Position numbers and translations under genes: made by a program
Shown: positions 32,405 through 39,503 of the stretch, in pieces
Position numbering within the stretch: the first letter of the stretch is position 1
Layout of the letters: each line of letters starts with the position of its first letter
Notes under the pieces: model-generated
What the model was told of the DNA's origin: nothing
What the model saw: the letters and a program-made list of their open reading frames with translations, nothing else
Database searches by the model: none
Assembly: GCA_030840445.1 (NCBI GenBank)
Contig: JAVEEN010000191.1
Location: forward strand, 1-39,503
Direction of reading: 5' to 3'
From: Pseudonocardiales bacterium
Lineage (GTDB): Bacteria; Actinomycetota; Actinomycetes; Mycobacteriales; Jatrophihabitantaceae
DNA length: 39,503 bases

Positions 32405-34933
32405 ATGGTGAGCGTCGAGCAGCCTTCCGAGTCCGCCCTCCGTCGCGCCCTGCGCCGTGCCCGGGACGGAGCCGCCCTGGATGTCACCGAAACCTCGGTG
32501 CTGATGGCTGCCAGGGGCGAACAACTCACCGAGCTCATGTCGCTCGCCGCCGGTGTCCGCGACGCGGGCCTGATCGCCGCCGGGCGGTCGGGCGTCATCA
32601 CCTATTCGCGCAAGGTCTTCATCCCGCTGACCCGGCTGTGCCGTGACCGATGCCATTACTGCACCTTCGCCACCGTGCCGCACAGGCTTGCGGCCGCGTA
32701 CCTCGAGATCGACGAGGTGGTGTCCATCGCCGAGCAAGGGGCGGCGTTGGGCTGCAAGGAGGCGTTGTTCACCCTGGGGGACCGCCCGGAGGACCGCTGG
32801 TCCCAGGCCAGGGAATGGCTGGATGAGCGTGGTTATGACTCCACGCTGGACTACGTGCGCGCGGCGGCGATCGCGGTACTGGAGCGCACCGGCCTGTTGC
32901 CGCACCTCAATCCCGGCGTGCTGAGCTGGACCGAACTGCAGCGGCTCAAGCCGGTCGCACCGAGCATGGGCATGATGCTCGAGACGACGGCCCGGCGGCT
33001 GTTCACCGAGCCCGGGGGCCCCCACTACGGCAGCCCGGACAAGGATCCCGACATCCGGCTGCGCGTCCTGACCGATGCGGGCCGGCTCAACGTGCCGTTC
33101 ACCACCGGGATCCTGGTCGGCATCGGCGAAACGCGGGTCGAACGAGCGGAGTCACTGTTCGCGATCCGCTCGATCGCGCGGGAGTTCGGTGCCATCCAGG
33201 AAGTGATCGTCCAGAACTTCCGGGCCAAGGACGACACCGCGATGCGTAACGATCCGGATCTGGATCTCGAGGAGTATCTGGCGACGCTGGCGGTATCCCG
33301 GTTGGTCTTCGGACCCAAGCTGCGGGTGCAGGCACCTCCCAATCTGGTCGACCTGACCGAGTGCCTGTTGCTGATCGACGCCGGCGTCGACGACTTCGGT
33401 GGTATCTCGCCACTCACGCCCGATCACGTCAATCCCGAACGCCCCTGGCCGGAGCTGGACAAGCTCACCGGCCTGCTGGCCGACCGCGGTTTCGCGCTGA
33501 GCGAGCGGCTCACCGCGCAACCTTCCTACGTGCTGGCCGAGGCACCTTGGCTGGACCCGCGGGTGGTGCCGCACGTCCGGGCGCTGGCCGATCCGGCCAC
33601 CGGCCTGGCGGCCGTGGAACCCGACGGTTCGCCCCGCTCTCCGCACGGCCTGCCCTGGCAGGAGCCCGACGCGGAGTGGGGATCCTCGGGTCGGACCGAC
33701 CTGCACCGCGCCGTGGACACCGAGGGCAGGACCAACGACCGGCGCAGCGACTTCGACGAGGTCTACGGCGACTGGGCGGCGCTGCGGGACAAGGTGTTCT
33801 CACCCGGTCAGACCGCTCTGGACTCCGAAGTGACGGCAGCCCTCCGGGCGGCCGAACGTGACCCGTCGGGCCTGAGCGACGCTCAGGCCTTGACCTTGAT
33901 GCAGGCCGACGGCGCAGGTCTGGCGGCGGTGGCCGCACTGGCCGACGAGCTTCGCAAGGACGCGGTCGGCGACACGGTGACCTACATCGTCAACCGCAAC
34001 ATCAACTTCACCAATGTCTGTTACACCGGCTGCCGCTTCTGCGCCTTCGCTCAGCGCGCTACCGACGCCGACGCCTACACCCTCTCCACGGAGGAGATCG
34101 AGCATCGGGTCACCGAAGCGGCCGCCGACGGGGCCACCGAGATCTGCATGCAGGGTGGTATCGACCCGAAGTTGCCGGCCACTGCGTATTTCGATCTGGC
34201 GCGGGCGGTCAAGCGGGCCGTGCCGAGCATGCACCTGCATGCCTTCTCGCCGATGGAAGTGGTCAACGGAGCCTCGCGAGCGAACCTGTCCATCGAGGAG
34301 TTCCTGATTGCGGCCAAGGAAGCCGGGGTCGACTCGCTGCCCGGCACCGCCGCCGAGATCCTGGACGACGAGGTCCGCTGGGTGCTGACCAAGGGCAAAC
34401 TGCCCACCTCGGCCTGGGTCGAGGTCATCAGCACCGCGCACCGCCTCGGTATCCCGACCACCAGCACCATGATGTTCGGTCATGTCGACCACCCCCGGCA
34501 CTGGGTGGCTCACCTGCGGCTGCTCGGCCGGTTGCAGGACGAGACCGGCGGCTTCACGGAGTTCGTGCCGCTGCCCTTCGTGCACAACCAATCGCCGATC
34601 TACTTGGCCGGCCTGGCCCGTGCCGGGGCCTCGCAGCGCGAGATCAAGGCGGTGCACGCGATGGCCCGCATCCTGCTCCACGGCAAGATCGCCAATATCC
34701 AGACCAGTTGGGTCAAGTTGGGGGAGGACGGGGCGATCGACATGTTGCGCAGCGGCGTCAACGACCTCGGCGGGACCCTCATGGAGGAGACGATTTCCCG
34801 GATGGCCGGTTCGGAGTTCGGCTCGCGTCGCTCCATCTCCGAACTGGAGGCGCTGGCCGCGCGTGCCGGTCGTCCCGCGCGGCAGCGCACCACCCTTTAC
34901 GCCCCGATATCGCCAAATTTGAACTCCGAGTGA
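32405..34933 (+). CDS. fbiC: FO synthase (bifunctional CofG-CofH radical SAM)
   Basis: FbiC makes the deazaflavin FO from tyrosine and 5-amino-6-ribitylamino-uracil. The 842-residue protein is the fused actinobacterial form. The N-terminal CofG half has the radical-SAM cluster C79-x3-C83-x2-C86 (CRDRCHYC), and the CofH half has C539-x3-C543-x2-C546 (CYTGCRFC). Other marks are [26 protein letters not shown], the CofH segment [17 protein letters not shown] and the end [22 protein letters not shown] 32405 and GTG 32408 are adjacent in-frame starts. It is divergent from the operon carrying fbiA and the CofE-NUDIX fusion, so three F420 genes share one locus. Confidence 0.96.
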   Translation: MVSVEQPSESALRRALRRARDGAALDVTETSVLMAARGEQLTELMSLAAGVRDAGLIAAGRSGVITYSRKVFIPLTRLCRDRCHYCTFATVPHRLAAAYLEIDEVVSIAEQGAALGCKEALFTLGDRPEDRWSQAREWLDERGYDSTLDYVRAAAIAVLERTGLLPHLNPGVLSWTELQRLKPVAPSMGMMLETTARRLFTEPGGPHYGSPDKDPDIRLRVLTDAGRLNVPFTTGILVGIGETRVERAESLFAIRSIAREFGAIQEVIVQNFRAKDDTAMRNDPDLDLEEYLATLAVSRLVFGPKLRVQAPPNLVDLTECLLLIDAGVDDFGGISPLTPDHVNPERPWPELDKLTGLLADRGFALSERLTAQPSYVLAEAPWLDPRVVPHVRALADPATGLAAVEPDGSPRSPHGLPWQEPDAEWGSSGRTDLHRAVDTEGRTNDRRSDFDEVYGDWAALRDKVFSPGQTALDSEVTAALRAAERDPSGLSDAQALTLMQADGAGLAAVAALADELRKDAVGDTVTYIVNRNINFTNVCYTGCRFCAFAQRATDADAYTLSTEEIEHRVTEAAADGATEICMQGGIDPKLPATAYFDLARAVKRAVPSMHLHAFSPMEVVNGASRANLSIEEFLIAAKEAGVDSLPGTAAEILDDEVRWVLTKGKLPTSAWVEVISTAHRLGIPTTSTMMFGHVDHPRHWVAHLRLLGRLQDETGGFTEFVPLPFVHNQSPIYLAGLARAGASQREIKAVHAMARILLHGKIANIQTSWVKLGEDGAIDMLRSGVNDLGGTLMEETISRMAGSEFGSRRSISELEALAARAGRPARQRTTLYAPISPNLNSE

Positions 34934-34997
34934 GTTCCCACTGACACCCAGTAACCAAAATCAGGCTCAGAAAGTTGCCCGAATAGCAGGTATCGGC

Positions 34998-35027
34998 TTG
35001 ACTTATGGGTAACGACACGAGTGTAAT
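34998..35027 (+). promoter_or_regulatory. Strong SigA-type promoter of whiB
   Basis: TTGACT (34998-35003) and TGTAAT (35022-35027) each match the housekeeping consensus at five of six positions, with an 18-bp spacer. They sit in the least GC-rich stretch of the 255-bp gap 34934-35188. Two GTAAC pentamers (34951-34955 and 35009-35013) flank the -35 box and could be regulator contacts. Predicted transcription start is near 35035. Confidence 0.65.
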
Positions 35028-35034
35028 TCGAGGT

Positions 35035-35106
35035 ATGTCATTTCCCGAACGGAAACCACACCTGATGAGTGGCCCCGTCGGGACCTCGACGGGCTCGATC
35101 GGCTGA
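35035..35106 (+). CDS. Putative leaderless upstream ORF in the whiB leader
   Basis: An ATG lies 7 nt after the -10 box, which is where the transcript is expected to start, and opens a 23-codon frame ending in TGA. The peptide starts MSFPERKPHL and ends in a Gly/Ser/Thr-rich segment; it resembles no family known to me and has no cysteine. The frame ends 82 nt before the whiB GTG. Translation is not shown; it could be a regulatory leader peptide or chance. Confidence 0.35.
   Translation: MSFPERKPHLMSGPVGTSTGSIG
35074..35093 (+). promoter_or_regulatory. GC hairpin in the whiB leader
   Basis: CCCGTCG (35074-35080) and CGACGGG (35087-35093) form a perfect 7-bp stem with a 6-nt loop inside the putative upstream ORF. 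Ribosomes translating the ORF would melt it, so it could act as an attenuator or as a 5' stabilising structure. Confidence 0.4.
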
Positions 35107-35188
35107 CCCCCTGGGCCAGCGCACCACTGCACCACTGCACCACCCGCAGAACTGATCTACCCGCAACCGACCGCCGTAGGAGCCCACC

Positions 35189-35470
35189 GTGACGGACCTT
35201 CCCGTACACCTCGCCGAAGCGGACCTGCCCGATATCTTCGGCCTCCCCGACGAGCAGAGCTGGCAGGAGCGGGCGCTGTGCGCCCAGACCGACCCCGAGG
35301 CGTTCTTCCCCGAGAAGGGCGGCTCCACCCGCGAGGCCAAGAAGATCTGCGTCGGCTGCGAAGTCCGGGGCGAGTGCCTGGAGTACGCGCTGCAGAATGA
35401 CGAACGCTTCGGCATCTGGGGCGGCCTGAGCGAGCGCGAGCGCCGCCGGGTCAAGCGCCGCGCGGTCTGA
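35189..35470 (+). CDS. whiB2: WhiB family transcriptional regulator (WhiB2/WhmD-like)
   Basis: WhiB proteins hold a 4Fe-4S cluster and work with the main sigma factor; the WhmD/WhiB2 member is linked to cell division and septation. The 93-residue protein has the four cluster ligands C31, C54, C57 and C63 (C-x22-C-x2-C-x5-C), the GIWGG turn (75-79) and a basic tail ERERRRVKRR. The position between fbi genes and the metallopeptidase gene matches mycobacterial whiB2 (Rv3260c). The GTG start is supported by AGGAG at 35178-35182. The transcript has a leader of about 155 nt. Confidence 0.92.
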   Translation: MTDLPVHLAEADLPDIFGLPDEQSWQERALCAQTDPEAFFPEKGGSTREAKKICVGCEVRGECLEYALQNDERFGIWGGLSERERRRVKRRAV

Positions 35471-35495
35471 CCGAGGTCGCAGGCGCACCTCGGTC
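35469..35495. terminator. Terminator hairpin between convergent genes
   Basis: A perfect 9-bp stem (GACCGAGGT at 35469-35477, ACCTCGGTC at 35487-35495) with a 9-nt loop starts at the whiB stop codon. It lies 22 bp from the end of the convergent metallopeptidase-family gene and could stop both transcripts. There is no U-tract, as is usual in actinobacteria. Confidence 0.6.
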
Positions 35496-35516
35496 GCATC
35501 GAGGTCCCGGGCAGAC

Positions 35517-36035
35517 CTACTCGACGGGTGGGTCTATTTCCTCCGGTGAGGTACCGAGCAGCCGGGCCACCTGTTCGACCACCACGTCGTGGATGAGATC
35601 GGCCAGGTCCTCCGGTCGTAGCGCCCGGCTCTCCAGCGGTCGCCGGTAGATCACCACCACCGGACCGGGGATCGGCGCCAACCCGTTGCGGTACAGCCGC
35701 GACAGTGGCACCGCGTTGTCGTCCAGCACGTCGGAGTCGTAGTGGAAGTCGGCCGCTCCATGGTGCGTGACGGCCGGCACGTCCTCGACCGCGAACTCGA
35801 TGTCGGCGAGCTTGTCGCCGAGCCGAGGCTGGAGATGGTCCACGGCGCTGAGCACCATCGCGTCGAAGGTGTCGGATCGGGAGTGGGCGATCGGCAGCCC
35901 AGCGGGAGCCAGCCGCCCACGCAGACCTCGACCGCGCCGATCTCGCCGACCTCGACCGATCCCGCCGCGCCTGCCGCCGGTGCCTGCCTTCGAGGACGAG
36001 CCGCCGCCGGACTGTTCTCGCGGTGTGGTGCTCAT
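35517..36035 (-). CDS. Metallopeptidase family protein (zincin-like) with degenerate active site
   Basis: The 172-residue protein corresponds by position to Rv3259 and matches the small bacterial zincin-like family (DTFDAMVLSAVDHLQPRLGDKLADIEFAVEDVP, then VVVIYRRPLE). Where the family has HExxH it reads H149-D-V-V-V, followed by EQVARLLG, so the glutamate and the second histidine are missing. Zinc hydrolase activity is therefore doubtful. The first 45 residues are very rich in Arg and Gly and may bind nucleic acid or be disordered. The ATG at 36035 is the only good start. Confidence 0.78.
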   Translation of the reverse strand: MSTTPREQSGGGSSSKAGTGGRRGGIGRGRRDRRGRGLRGRLAPAGLPIAHSRSDTFDAMVLSAVDHLQPRLGDKLADIEFAVEDVPAVTHHGAADFHYDSDVLDDNAVPLSRLYRNGLAPIPGPVVVIYRRPLESRALRPEDLADLIHDVVVEQVARLLGTSPEEIDPPVE

Positions 36036-36133
36036 GATCGCCTGAGCCTAGTCCAGACCGGCACTGCCGGGCCGGAGTCCGACACGCGCCCGCCATCCCA
36101 GCCAGCTAGCGCGGTTATCCGGCCGGCGACGAC

Positions 36134-36139
36134 TAGTGT
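36134..36139 (+). promoter_or_regulatory. -10 element of the DUF3499 gene (leaderless)
   Basis: TAGTGT is followed by 8 nt and GTG 36148. The 100-bp divergent gap holds no other recognised signal. Confidence 0.35.
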
Positions 36140-36147
36140 CGGCGAAT

Positions 36148-36507
36148 GTGAGGCATGTCCGTCGGTGTACCCGGCCTGGTTGCGTACAAGCCGCCGTTGC
36201 CACTTTGACGTACATCTACGGCGAGTCCACCGCGGTGGTAGGTCCACTGGCCGCATTCGCTGAACCGCACTCCTATGACCTGTGCGAGGAACACGCGGTC
36301 CGACTGACGGTGCCCAGAGGTTGGGAAGTCGTCCGGCACGCCGGTGAATTTCCGTCCCCGCTGCCGCACGCCGACGACCTGGAGGCCCTCGCCGACGCGG
36401 TTCGCGAAGCTGCTCGGGTGGAGGTCAGGCCACCTGAAGGAGGTCGGGATGACAAGAATCCGGTCGGCCGGCGAGGTCACCTGAGGGTCGTGCCGCCTTC
36501 GGCGTGA
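36148..36507 (+). CDS. DUF3499 family protein
   Basis: This protein of about 119 residues starts RHVRRCTRPGCVQAAVATLTY and has STAVVGPLAAFAEPHSYDLCEEHAVRLTVPRGWEVVR, the conserved core of actinobacterial DUF3499 (Rv3258c in M. tuberculosis). C8 and C13 of the first motif and the later C-x2-H pair (DLCEEH) could bind a metal as a small zinc finger. The function is unknown. GTG 36148 fits a leaderless mRNA and the family start; GTG 36136 would add four residues. Confidence 0.85.
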   Translation: MRHVRRCTRPGCVQAAVATLTYIYGESTAVVGPLAAFAEPHSYDLCEEHAVRLTVPRGWEVVRHAGEFPSPLPHADDLEALADAVREAARVEVRPPEGGRDDKNPVGRRGHLRVVPPSA

Positions 36508-36638
36508 CCTCTGCCGAGCCCCGCGCCGCCTTCGCTGTGCCCCTCCTTCGGCTGCCCAAGCGGTCGGAGTCTGTGAGTGTGAGACTGCCCTACGGGGCCG
36601 CCGATGTGCACGCCGGTCAGCCCGCTGGCGAGGATCGG

Positions 36639-36644
36639 TAGGCT
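36639..36644 (+). promoter_or_regulatory. Possible -10 box of the phosphomannomutase operon
   Basis: TAGGCT lies 43 nt before the ATG at 36688, giving a leader of about 37 nt with AGGAG at 36672-36676. The rest of the 180-bp gap from 36508 has three CCTTCG-containing near repeats and a small AGTCT/AGACT inverted repeat (36568-36572, 36582-36586), with no assigned role. Confidence 0.35.
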
Positions 36645-36687
36645 GGCGGCCGTTCGACCTTCCACGAAACTAGGAGTCACCGTCGCC

Positions 36688-38061
36688 ATGCTCGACCTCT
36701 CCGAGATCGTCAAGGCCTACGACGTTCGCGGAATCGTCCCGGATCAGCTCAACGCCGACGTCGCTCGCGCCATCGGCGCGGCATTCGTCACGGTCACCGG
36801 TGCGACGACGATCGCCGCCGGGCACGACATGCGCGAGTCCGGGCCGGAGTTGCTTGCCGCCTTTGCCGAGGGCGCTACCGGCCGGGGCGCGAACGTCATC
36901 AGGATCGGCCTGGCCTCGACGGATCTGCTGTACTTCGCCTCCGGGCATCTGGATCTGCCCGGGGCGATGTTCACCGCGAGCCATAACCCGGCGCGCTACA
37001 ACGGCATCAAGCTGTGCCGAGCCGGTGCGCGGCCGATCGGCCAGGATTCCGGCCTGGTGGACATTCGGAAGACGGCCCAGGCCTATCTCGACAGCGGGTT
37101 GCCACCGGTGGTGGATCGGCCCGGCTCGGTGACCGACCTGGATCTGCTGGGCGGCTATGCAGGCTATCTGCGCTCGTTGGTGCCGCTGTCCGGATCGCGA
37201 CCGCTGAAAGTCGTGGTCGACGCCGGCAATGGGATGGCGGGTTACACGGTTCCAGCGGTGCTCGGCGCGGAGCTCCTGCCGAGTCTGCCGCTGGATATCG
37301 TCCCGTTGTACTTTGAGCTCGACGGCAACTTTCCCAACCATGAGGCGAACCCGCTGGAGCCAGCCAACCTGGTTGATCTGCAGAAGGCGGTAGTCGCCGA
37401 GAAGGCCGATATCGGACTTGCCTTCGACGGCGACGCCGACCGGTGTTTCTTCGTCGACGCCGACGGCAACGCGGTCTCACCCAGCGCGGTGACGGCCTTG
37501 GTCGCGGTCCGGGAACTGGCCAAGTCACCGGGGTCGGCGGTCATCCACAACCTGATCACGTCCCGGGCCGTTGCTGAGGTTATCCGTGAACACGGTGGCC
37601 GACCGGTTCGGACCCGCGTCGGGCATTCGTTCATCAAGGCTGAAATGGCCGAGACCGACGCGGTATTCGGTGGCGAGCATTCGGCCCACTATTACTTCCG
37701 GGATTTCTGGCGCGCCGATACCGGCATGCTCGCGGCGATGCATGTGCTGGCCGCGCTGGGCGAGCAGGATGGGACGCTGGCCGAGCTGACTGCCGGCTAC
37801 ACCCGCTACAGCGCGTCCGGTGAGATCAATTCCACCGTGGCCGACCAGGCGGCTCGACTGCGTACGGTAGCCGCACATTATCGAGCCCAGGGTGCCACCT
37901 TCGACGAGCTGGACGGCCTCACGATCACCCGGCCCGACGGCAGCTGGCTCAATGTCCGGGCATCGAACACCGAACCGCTGCTGCGGTTGAACGTCGAAGC
38001 CGGCAGCCCTGAGGAAATGCAGGCCCTGCGCGACGAGGCCCTGGCGATCATTCGGGGCTGA
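36688..38061 (+). CDS. manB: Phosphomannomutase/phosphoglucomutase
   Basis: This enzyme interconverts mannose 6-phosphate and mannose 1-phosphate, feeding GDP-mannose synthesis. The 457-residue alpha-D-phosphohexomutase shows the catalytic phosphoserine loop MFTASHNPARYNGIK (near 97), metal loop FDGDADRC, sugar-specificity loop GGEHSAHYYF and phosphate-binding loop RASNTEPLLRLNVE. AYDVRGIVPDQLN at the N-terminus is also typical. The in-frame region upstream of ATG 36688 is non-coding; AGGAG 11 nt before it supports the start. It corresponds to Rv3257c. Products go to the NDP-mannose enzyme encoded at 26040. Confidence 0.94.
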   Translation: MLDLSEIVKAYDVRGIVPDQLNADVARAIGAAFVTVTGATTIAAGHDMRESGPELLAAFAEGATGRGANVIRIGLASTDLLYFASGHLDLPGAMFTASHNPARYNGIKLCRAGARPIGQDSGLVDIRKTAQAYLDSGLPPVVDRPGSVTDLDLLGGYAGYLRSLVPLSGSRPLKVVVDAGNGMAGYTVPAVLGAELLPSLPLDIVPLYFELDGNFPNHEANPLEPANLVDLQKAVVAEKADIGLAFDGDADRCFFVDADGNAVSPSAVTALVAVRELAKSPGSAVIHNLITSRAVAEVIREHGGRPVRTRVGHSFIKAEMAETDAVFGGEHSAHYYFRDFWRADTGMLAAMHVLAALGEQDGTLAELTAGYTRYSASGEINSTVADQAARLRTVAAHYRAQGATFDELDGLTITRPDGSWLNVRASNTEPLLRLNVEAGSPEEMQALRDEALAIIRG

Positions 38062-38099
38062 GCCCAGTAGTACACGTCATCACACATCGGGAGCAACTG

Positions 38100-38327
38100 A
38101 TGAGCGTCTCCACCGAACTACTGGCGATCCTGGCCTGTCCGAGCGCCGATCACGCCCCGCTGCGGCTGGAAACCAATCCGGCTGCCGCCGACGTCGAGGA
38201 GTTGGTGTGCACCGTATGTCAGACGCGGTATCCCGTTCGGGACGGTATTCCGGTGCTGCTCACCGATGACGCCACCGCGGGACCCAACGGCATCGGCGTC
38301 CCGGCCACACCGCCCACCGGTGGGTGA
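38100..38327 (+). CDS. Trm112-like zinc-binding protein
   Basis: This 75-residue protein has ELLAILACPSADHAPLRL at the N-terminus and LVCTVCQTRYPVRDGIPVLL in the middle, the Trm112/UPF0434 pattern. The second pair (C-x2-C) is intact, but the first knuckle reads C-P-S-A, so one of the four usual zinc cysteines is absent. The function in bacteria is unclear; the eukaryotic relative activates methyltransferases. GGGAG at 38089-38093 supports the ATG. It lies between the mutase and SIS genes in one operon. Confidence 0.82.
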   Translation: MSVSTELLAILACPSADHAPLRLETNPAAADVEELVCTVCQTRYPVRDGIPVLLTDDATAGPNGIGVPATPPTGG

Positions 38328-38337
38328 GAGCCTCGCT

Positions 38338-39489
38338 ATGAACTCCTTCTCGCCAGCCATGCTGGACGATCCAGCGGCGCTGTCCGCGGCCGATCGGGCC
38401 GGACTGCTGCGCGCCCTCGCGTCGGCGGGGGCACAGGTCCGACGCGCGCTGTCGACCGCCGAGGACTACGGCGTCAATTCGTTGGCCGGCTCGATGACGC
38501 CACGAGCCGTGCTGGTGGCGCCGGACGCCAACGCGCCCTACCTGTCGAGCCTGCTCGCCGCGCTGGGTTCGCAGCACGCCCCGATCGTCGACTGGCGTCA
38601 GCCATTCCTGCCCCGGTGGGCCGGTCCAGCCGACGCCCTCATCGTCGTCTCGACGGACGGGCGCCATCCCAGACTTGCTGAACTGGTCGAGCAGGCCGAT
38701 CGGCGCGGCCTTGCTCTTGCCGTCGCCGCCCCGGCCGGCTCGCCGGTGGGAGCCGCGGCGCACCGGCATCCGATCGCCGATGTTGGTTACCTGGCGGCGG
38801 TGCCGACCCGCGCCGTCTGGTGGGCGTTGGCCACGCCGGCGCTGCAGGCCCTGAGCGCGCTCGGCCTGGCCGATATCGGCTCAAGTTTCGAGGCACTGGC
38901 CGATGCCTTGGACGAGGCGGCGGAAGCTAACCGGCCCGATTCCCCCTCGTTCACCGGCCCTGCGAAGGGTCTGGCCATCGATCTGGCCGAGGCGGTGCCG
39001 GTCATCGCCGGTGCCGGTCCGGGAGCGACCGTAGCGGCGCGCCGGGTGGCCGGGGCAATTCAACTCATCGGCGGGTCCACCGCCATGGCCGCGTCGCTGC
39101 CTGACGACGTGGCCCGGGTGGGCTCGTTGTTGGAATTCGCGGCGGCCGAGAATGACTTCTTCGCCGACCGGGTCACCGAGCCGGCCGTGTTACCCCGCCT
39201 GGTGCTGATCGGTGACGACGAGCCGTACTGGCCGCAGGGTCAGGATCGCCCGGACGAGATCGCATCCTTGGACAGCCTCGGCGCCGAAGCCGCGCGCCGT
39301 GCCGGCTCGGCCCTGGCTGACCTCGCCTCCAGCCGGGGTATCGGGTGCTCACGGATCGAGGTTCCGCAAGCACCGCCCCTGATCCGCTTCGCGGTCGCTT
39401 CCGCGGTCGGTGATTTTGCCGCGAGCTATCTCGCCCTCGGACGAGGGATCGATCCGTCCGCGCCGCGACTGGGGGAGTTGACCCATTGA
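38338..39489 (+). CDS. SIS-domain phosphosugar isomerase-like protein (TobH/Rv3256c type)
   Basis: The 383-residue protein corresponds to Rv3256c, which sits between phosphomannomutase and manA. DALIVVSTDGRHPRLAELVEQADRRGLALAV near residues 100-130 looks like a sugar-isomerase (SIS) half. The C-terminal part has GIGCSRIEVPQAPPLIRFAVASAVGDFAASYLALG, as in the bacterial PGI/PMI C-terminal domain. It may be a mannose or glucose 6-phosphate isomerase, or a non-catalytic relative; active-site residues cannot be verified by eye. ATG 38338 lies 10 bp after the Trm112-like stop. Confidence 0.78.
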   Translation: MNSFSPAMLDDPAALSAADRAGLLRALASAGAQVRRALSTAEDYGVNSLAGSMTPRAVLVAPDANAPYLSSLLAALGSQHAPIVDWRQPFLPRWAGPADALIVVSTDGRHPRLAELVEQADRRGLALAVAAPAGSPVGAAAHRHPIADVGYLAAVPTRAVWWALATPALQALSALGLADIGSSFEALADALDEAAEANRPDSPSFTGPAKGLAIDLAEAVPVIAGAGPGATVAARRVAGAIQLIGGSTAMAASLPDDVARVGSLLEFAAAENDFFADRVTEPAVLPRLVLIGDDEPYWPQGQDRPDEIASLDSLGAEAARRAGSALADLASSRGIGCSRIEVPQAPPLIRFAVASAVGDFAASYLALGRGIDPSAPRLGELTH

Positions 39490-39503
39490 AGCGCCTTGTC
39501 TCG
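39486..39503 (+). CDS. manA: Probable start of mannose-6-phosphate isomerase (manA), cut by window end
   Basis: TTG 39486 overlaps the SIS gene stop as TTGA and is preceded by GGGAG at 39473-39477. The six visible codons read (M)KRLVS, compatible with the N-terminus of ManA proteins. The call rests mainly on synteny, since manA follows the SIS gene in mycobacteria. Confidence 0.4.

Noticed and set aside
32042-33025. N-terminal extension of the GPP34-like frame
   Set aside because: This part overlaps DUF4031 in another frame and the start of fbiC on the opposite strand, and has no family match; the GTG at 32041 gives a coupled start.
35118-35145. Tandem copies of CACCACTG-like octamers before whiB
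   Set aside because: Only about three short imperfect copies; too few and too simple to call a repeat element or CRISPR.

Overview
The window is high-GC actinobacterial DNA. GTG and TTG starts are common, same-strand genes overlap by ATGA or GTGA, and it carries lineage markers: a WhiB regulator, coenzyme F420 genes, a TIGR03089-type protein, DUF3499 and a WbbL-type rhamnosyltransferase. From memory, the backbone follows the Mycobacterium tuberculosis order Rv3268 to Rv3255c (TIGR03089, LCP, rmlD, wbbL, NDP-mannose pyrophosphorylase, fbiB/fbiA, whiB2, metallopeptidase family, DUF3499, phosphomannomutase, SIS protein, manA). There are no mycolate genes, and the FbiB protein differs from the mycobacterial one, so a non-mycolate actinobacterium (for example of the Nakamurella/Frankia-like groups) is likely. 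The genus cannot be fixed from this sequence alone.

Layout. 1-2.2 kb: a SCOT-type CoA-transferase pair and a TIGR03089 protein, minus strand. 2.2-5.8 kb: an LCP cell-wall ligase facing the dTDP-rhamnose genes rmlB and rmlD. 5.8-14.9 kb: a minus-strand operon holding a Wzm/Wzt polysaccharide ABC exporter, four glycosyltransferases and two methyltransferases. 15.1-23.8 kb: plus-strand genes for a GT-C-like membrane protein, a SpoIID-domain surface protein, a polyprenol-phosphate-type GT2, a flippase-like membrane protein, a methyltransferase-like protein and a GT4. 24.0-28.1 kb: GT4, WbbL, NDP-mannose pyrophosphorylase and an AlkA-like glycosylase. 28.1-32.3 kb: a minus-strand operon of DUF4031, GPP34-like, FbiA, a CofE-NUDIX fusion and a serine hydrolase. 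32.4-34.9 kb: fbiC, divergent from that operon. 35-36.1 kb: whiB, convergent with a metallopeptidase-family gene. 36.1-39.5 kb: DUF3499, phosphomannomutase, a Trm112-like protein, a SIS protein and the first codons of a probable manA.

How the genes fit together. RmlB/RmlD, the mannose-nucleotide genes, WbbL, eight glycosyltransferase-type proteins besides WbbL, the Wzm/Wzt exporter and the LCP protein describe synthesis, export and wall attachment of a rhamnose- and probably mannose-containing cell-wall polysaccharide. The most interesting points are a coiled-coil methyltransferase translationally coupled to a Wzt with a C-terminal extension (a possible chain-terminating ruler), a similar-looking extra domain inserted in two neighbouring glycosyltransferases of different folds, the CofE-NUDIX fusion in place of the usual CofE-nitroreductase, and a whiB leader with a putative leaderless upstream ORF and a GC hairpin. 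Several transcription units also show a TAnnnT hexamer 6-8 nt before a GTG start, which suggests leaderless mRNAs.

No tRNA, rRNA, CRISPR array, insertion sequence or attachment site was seen, and no stretch over 300 bases lacks a gene.
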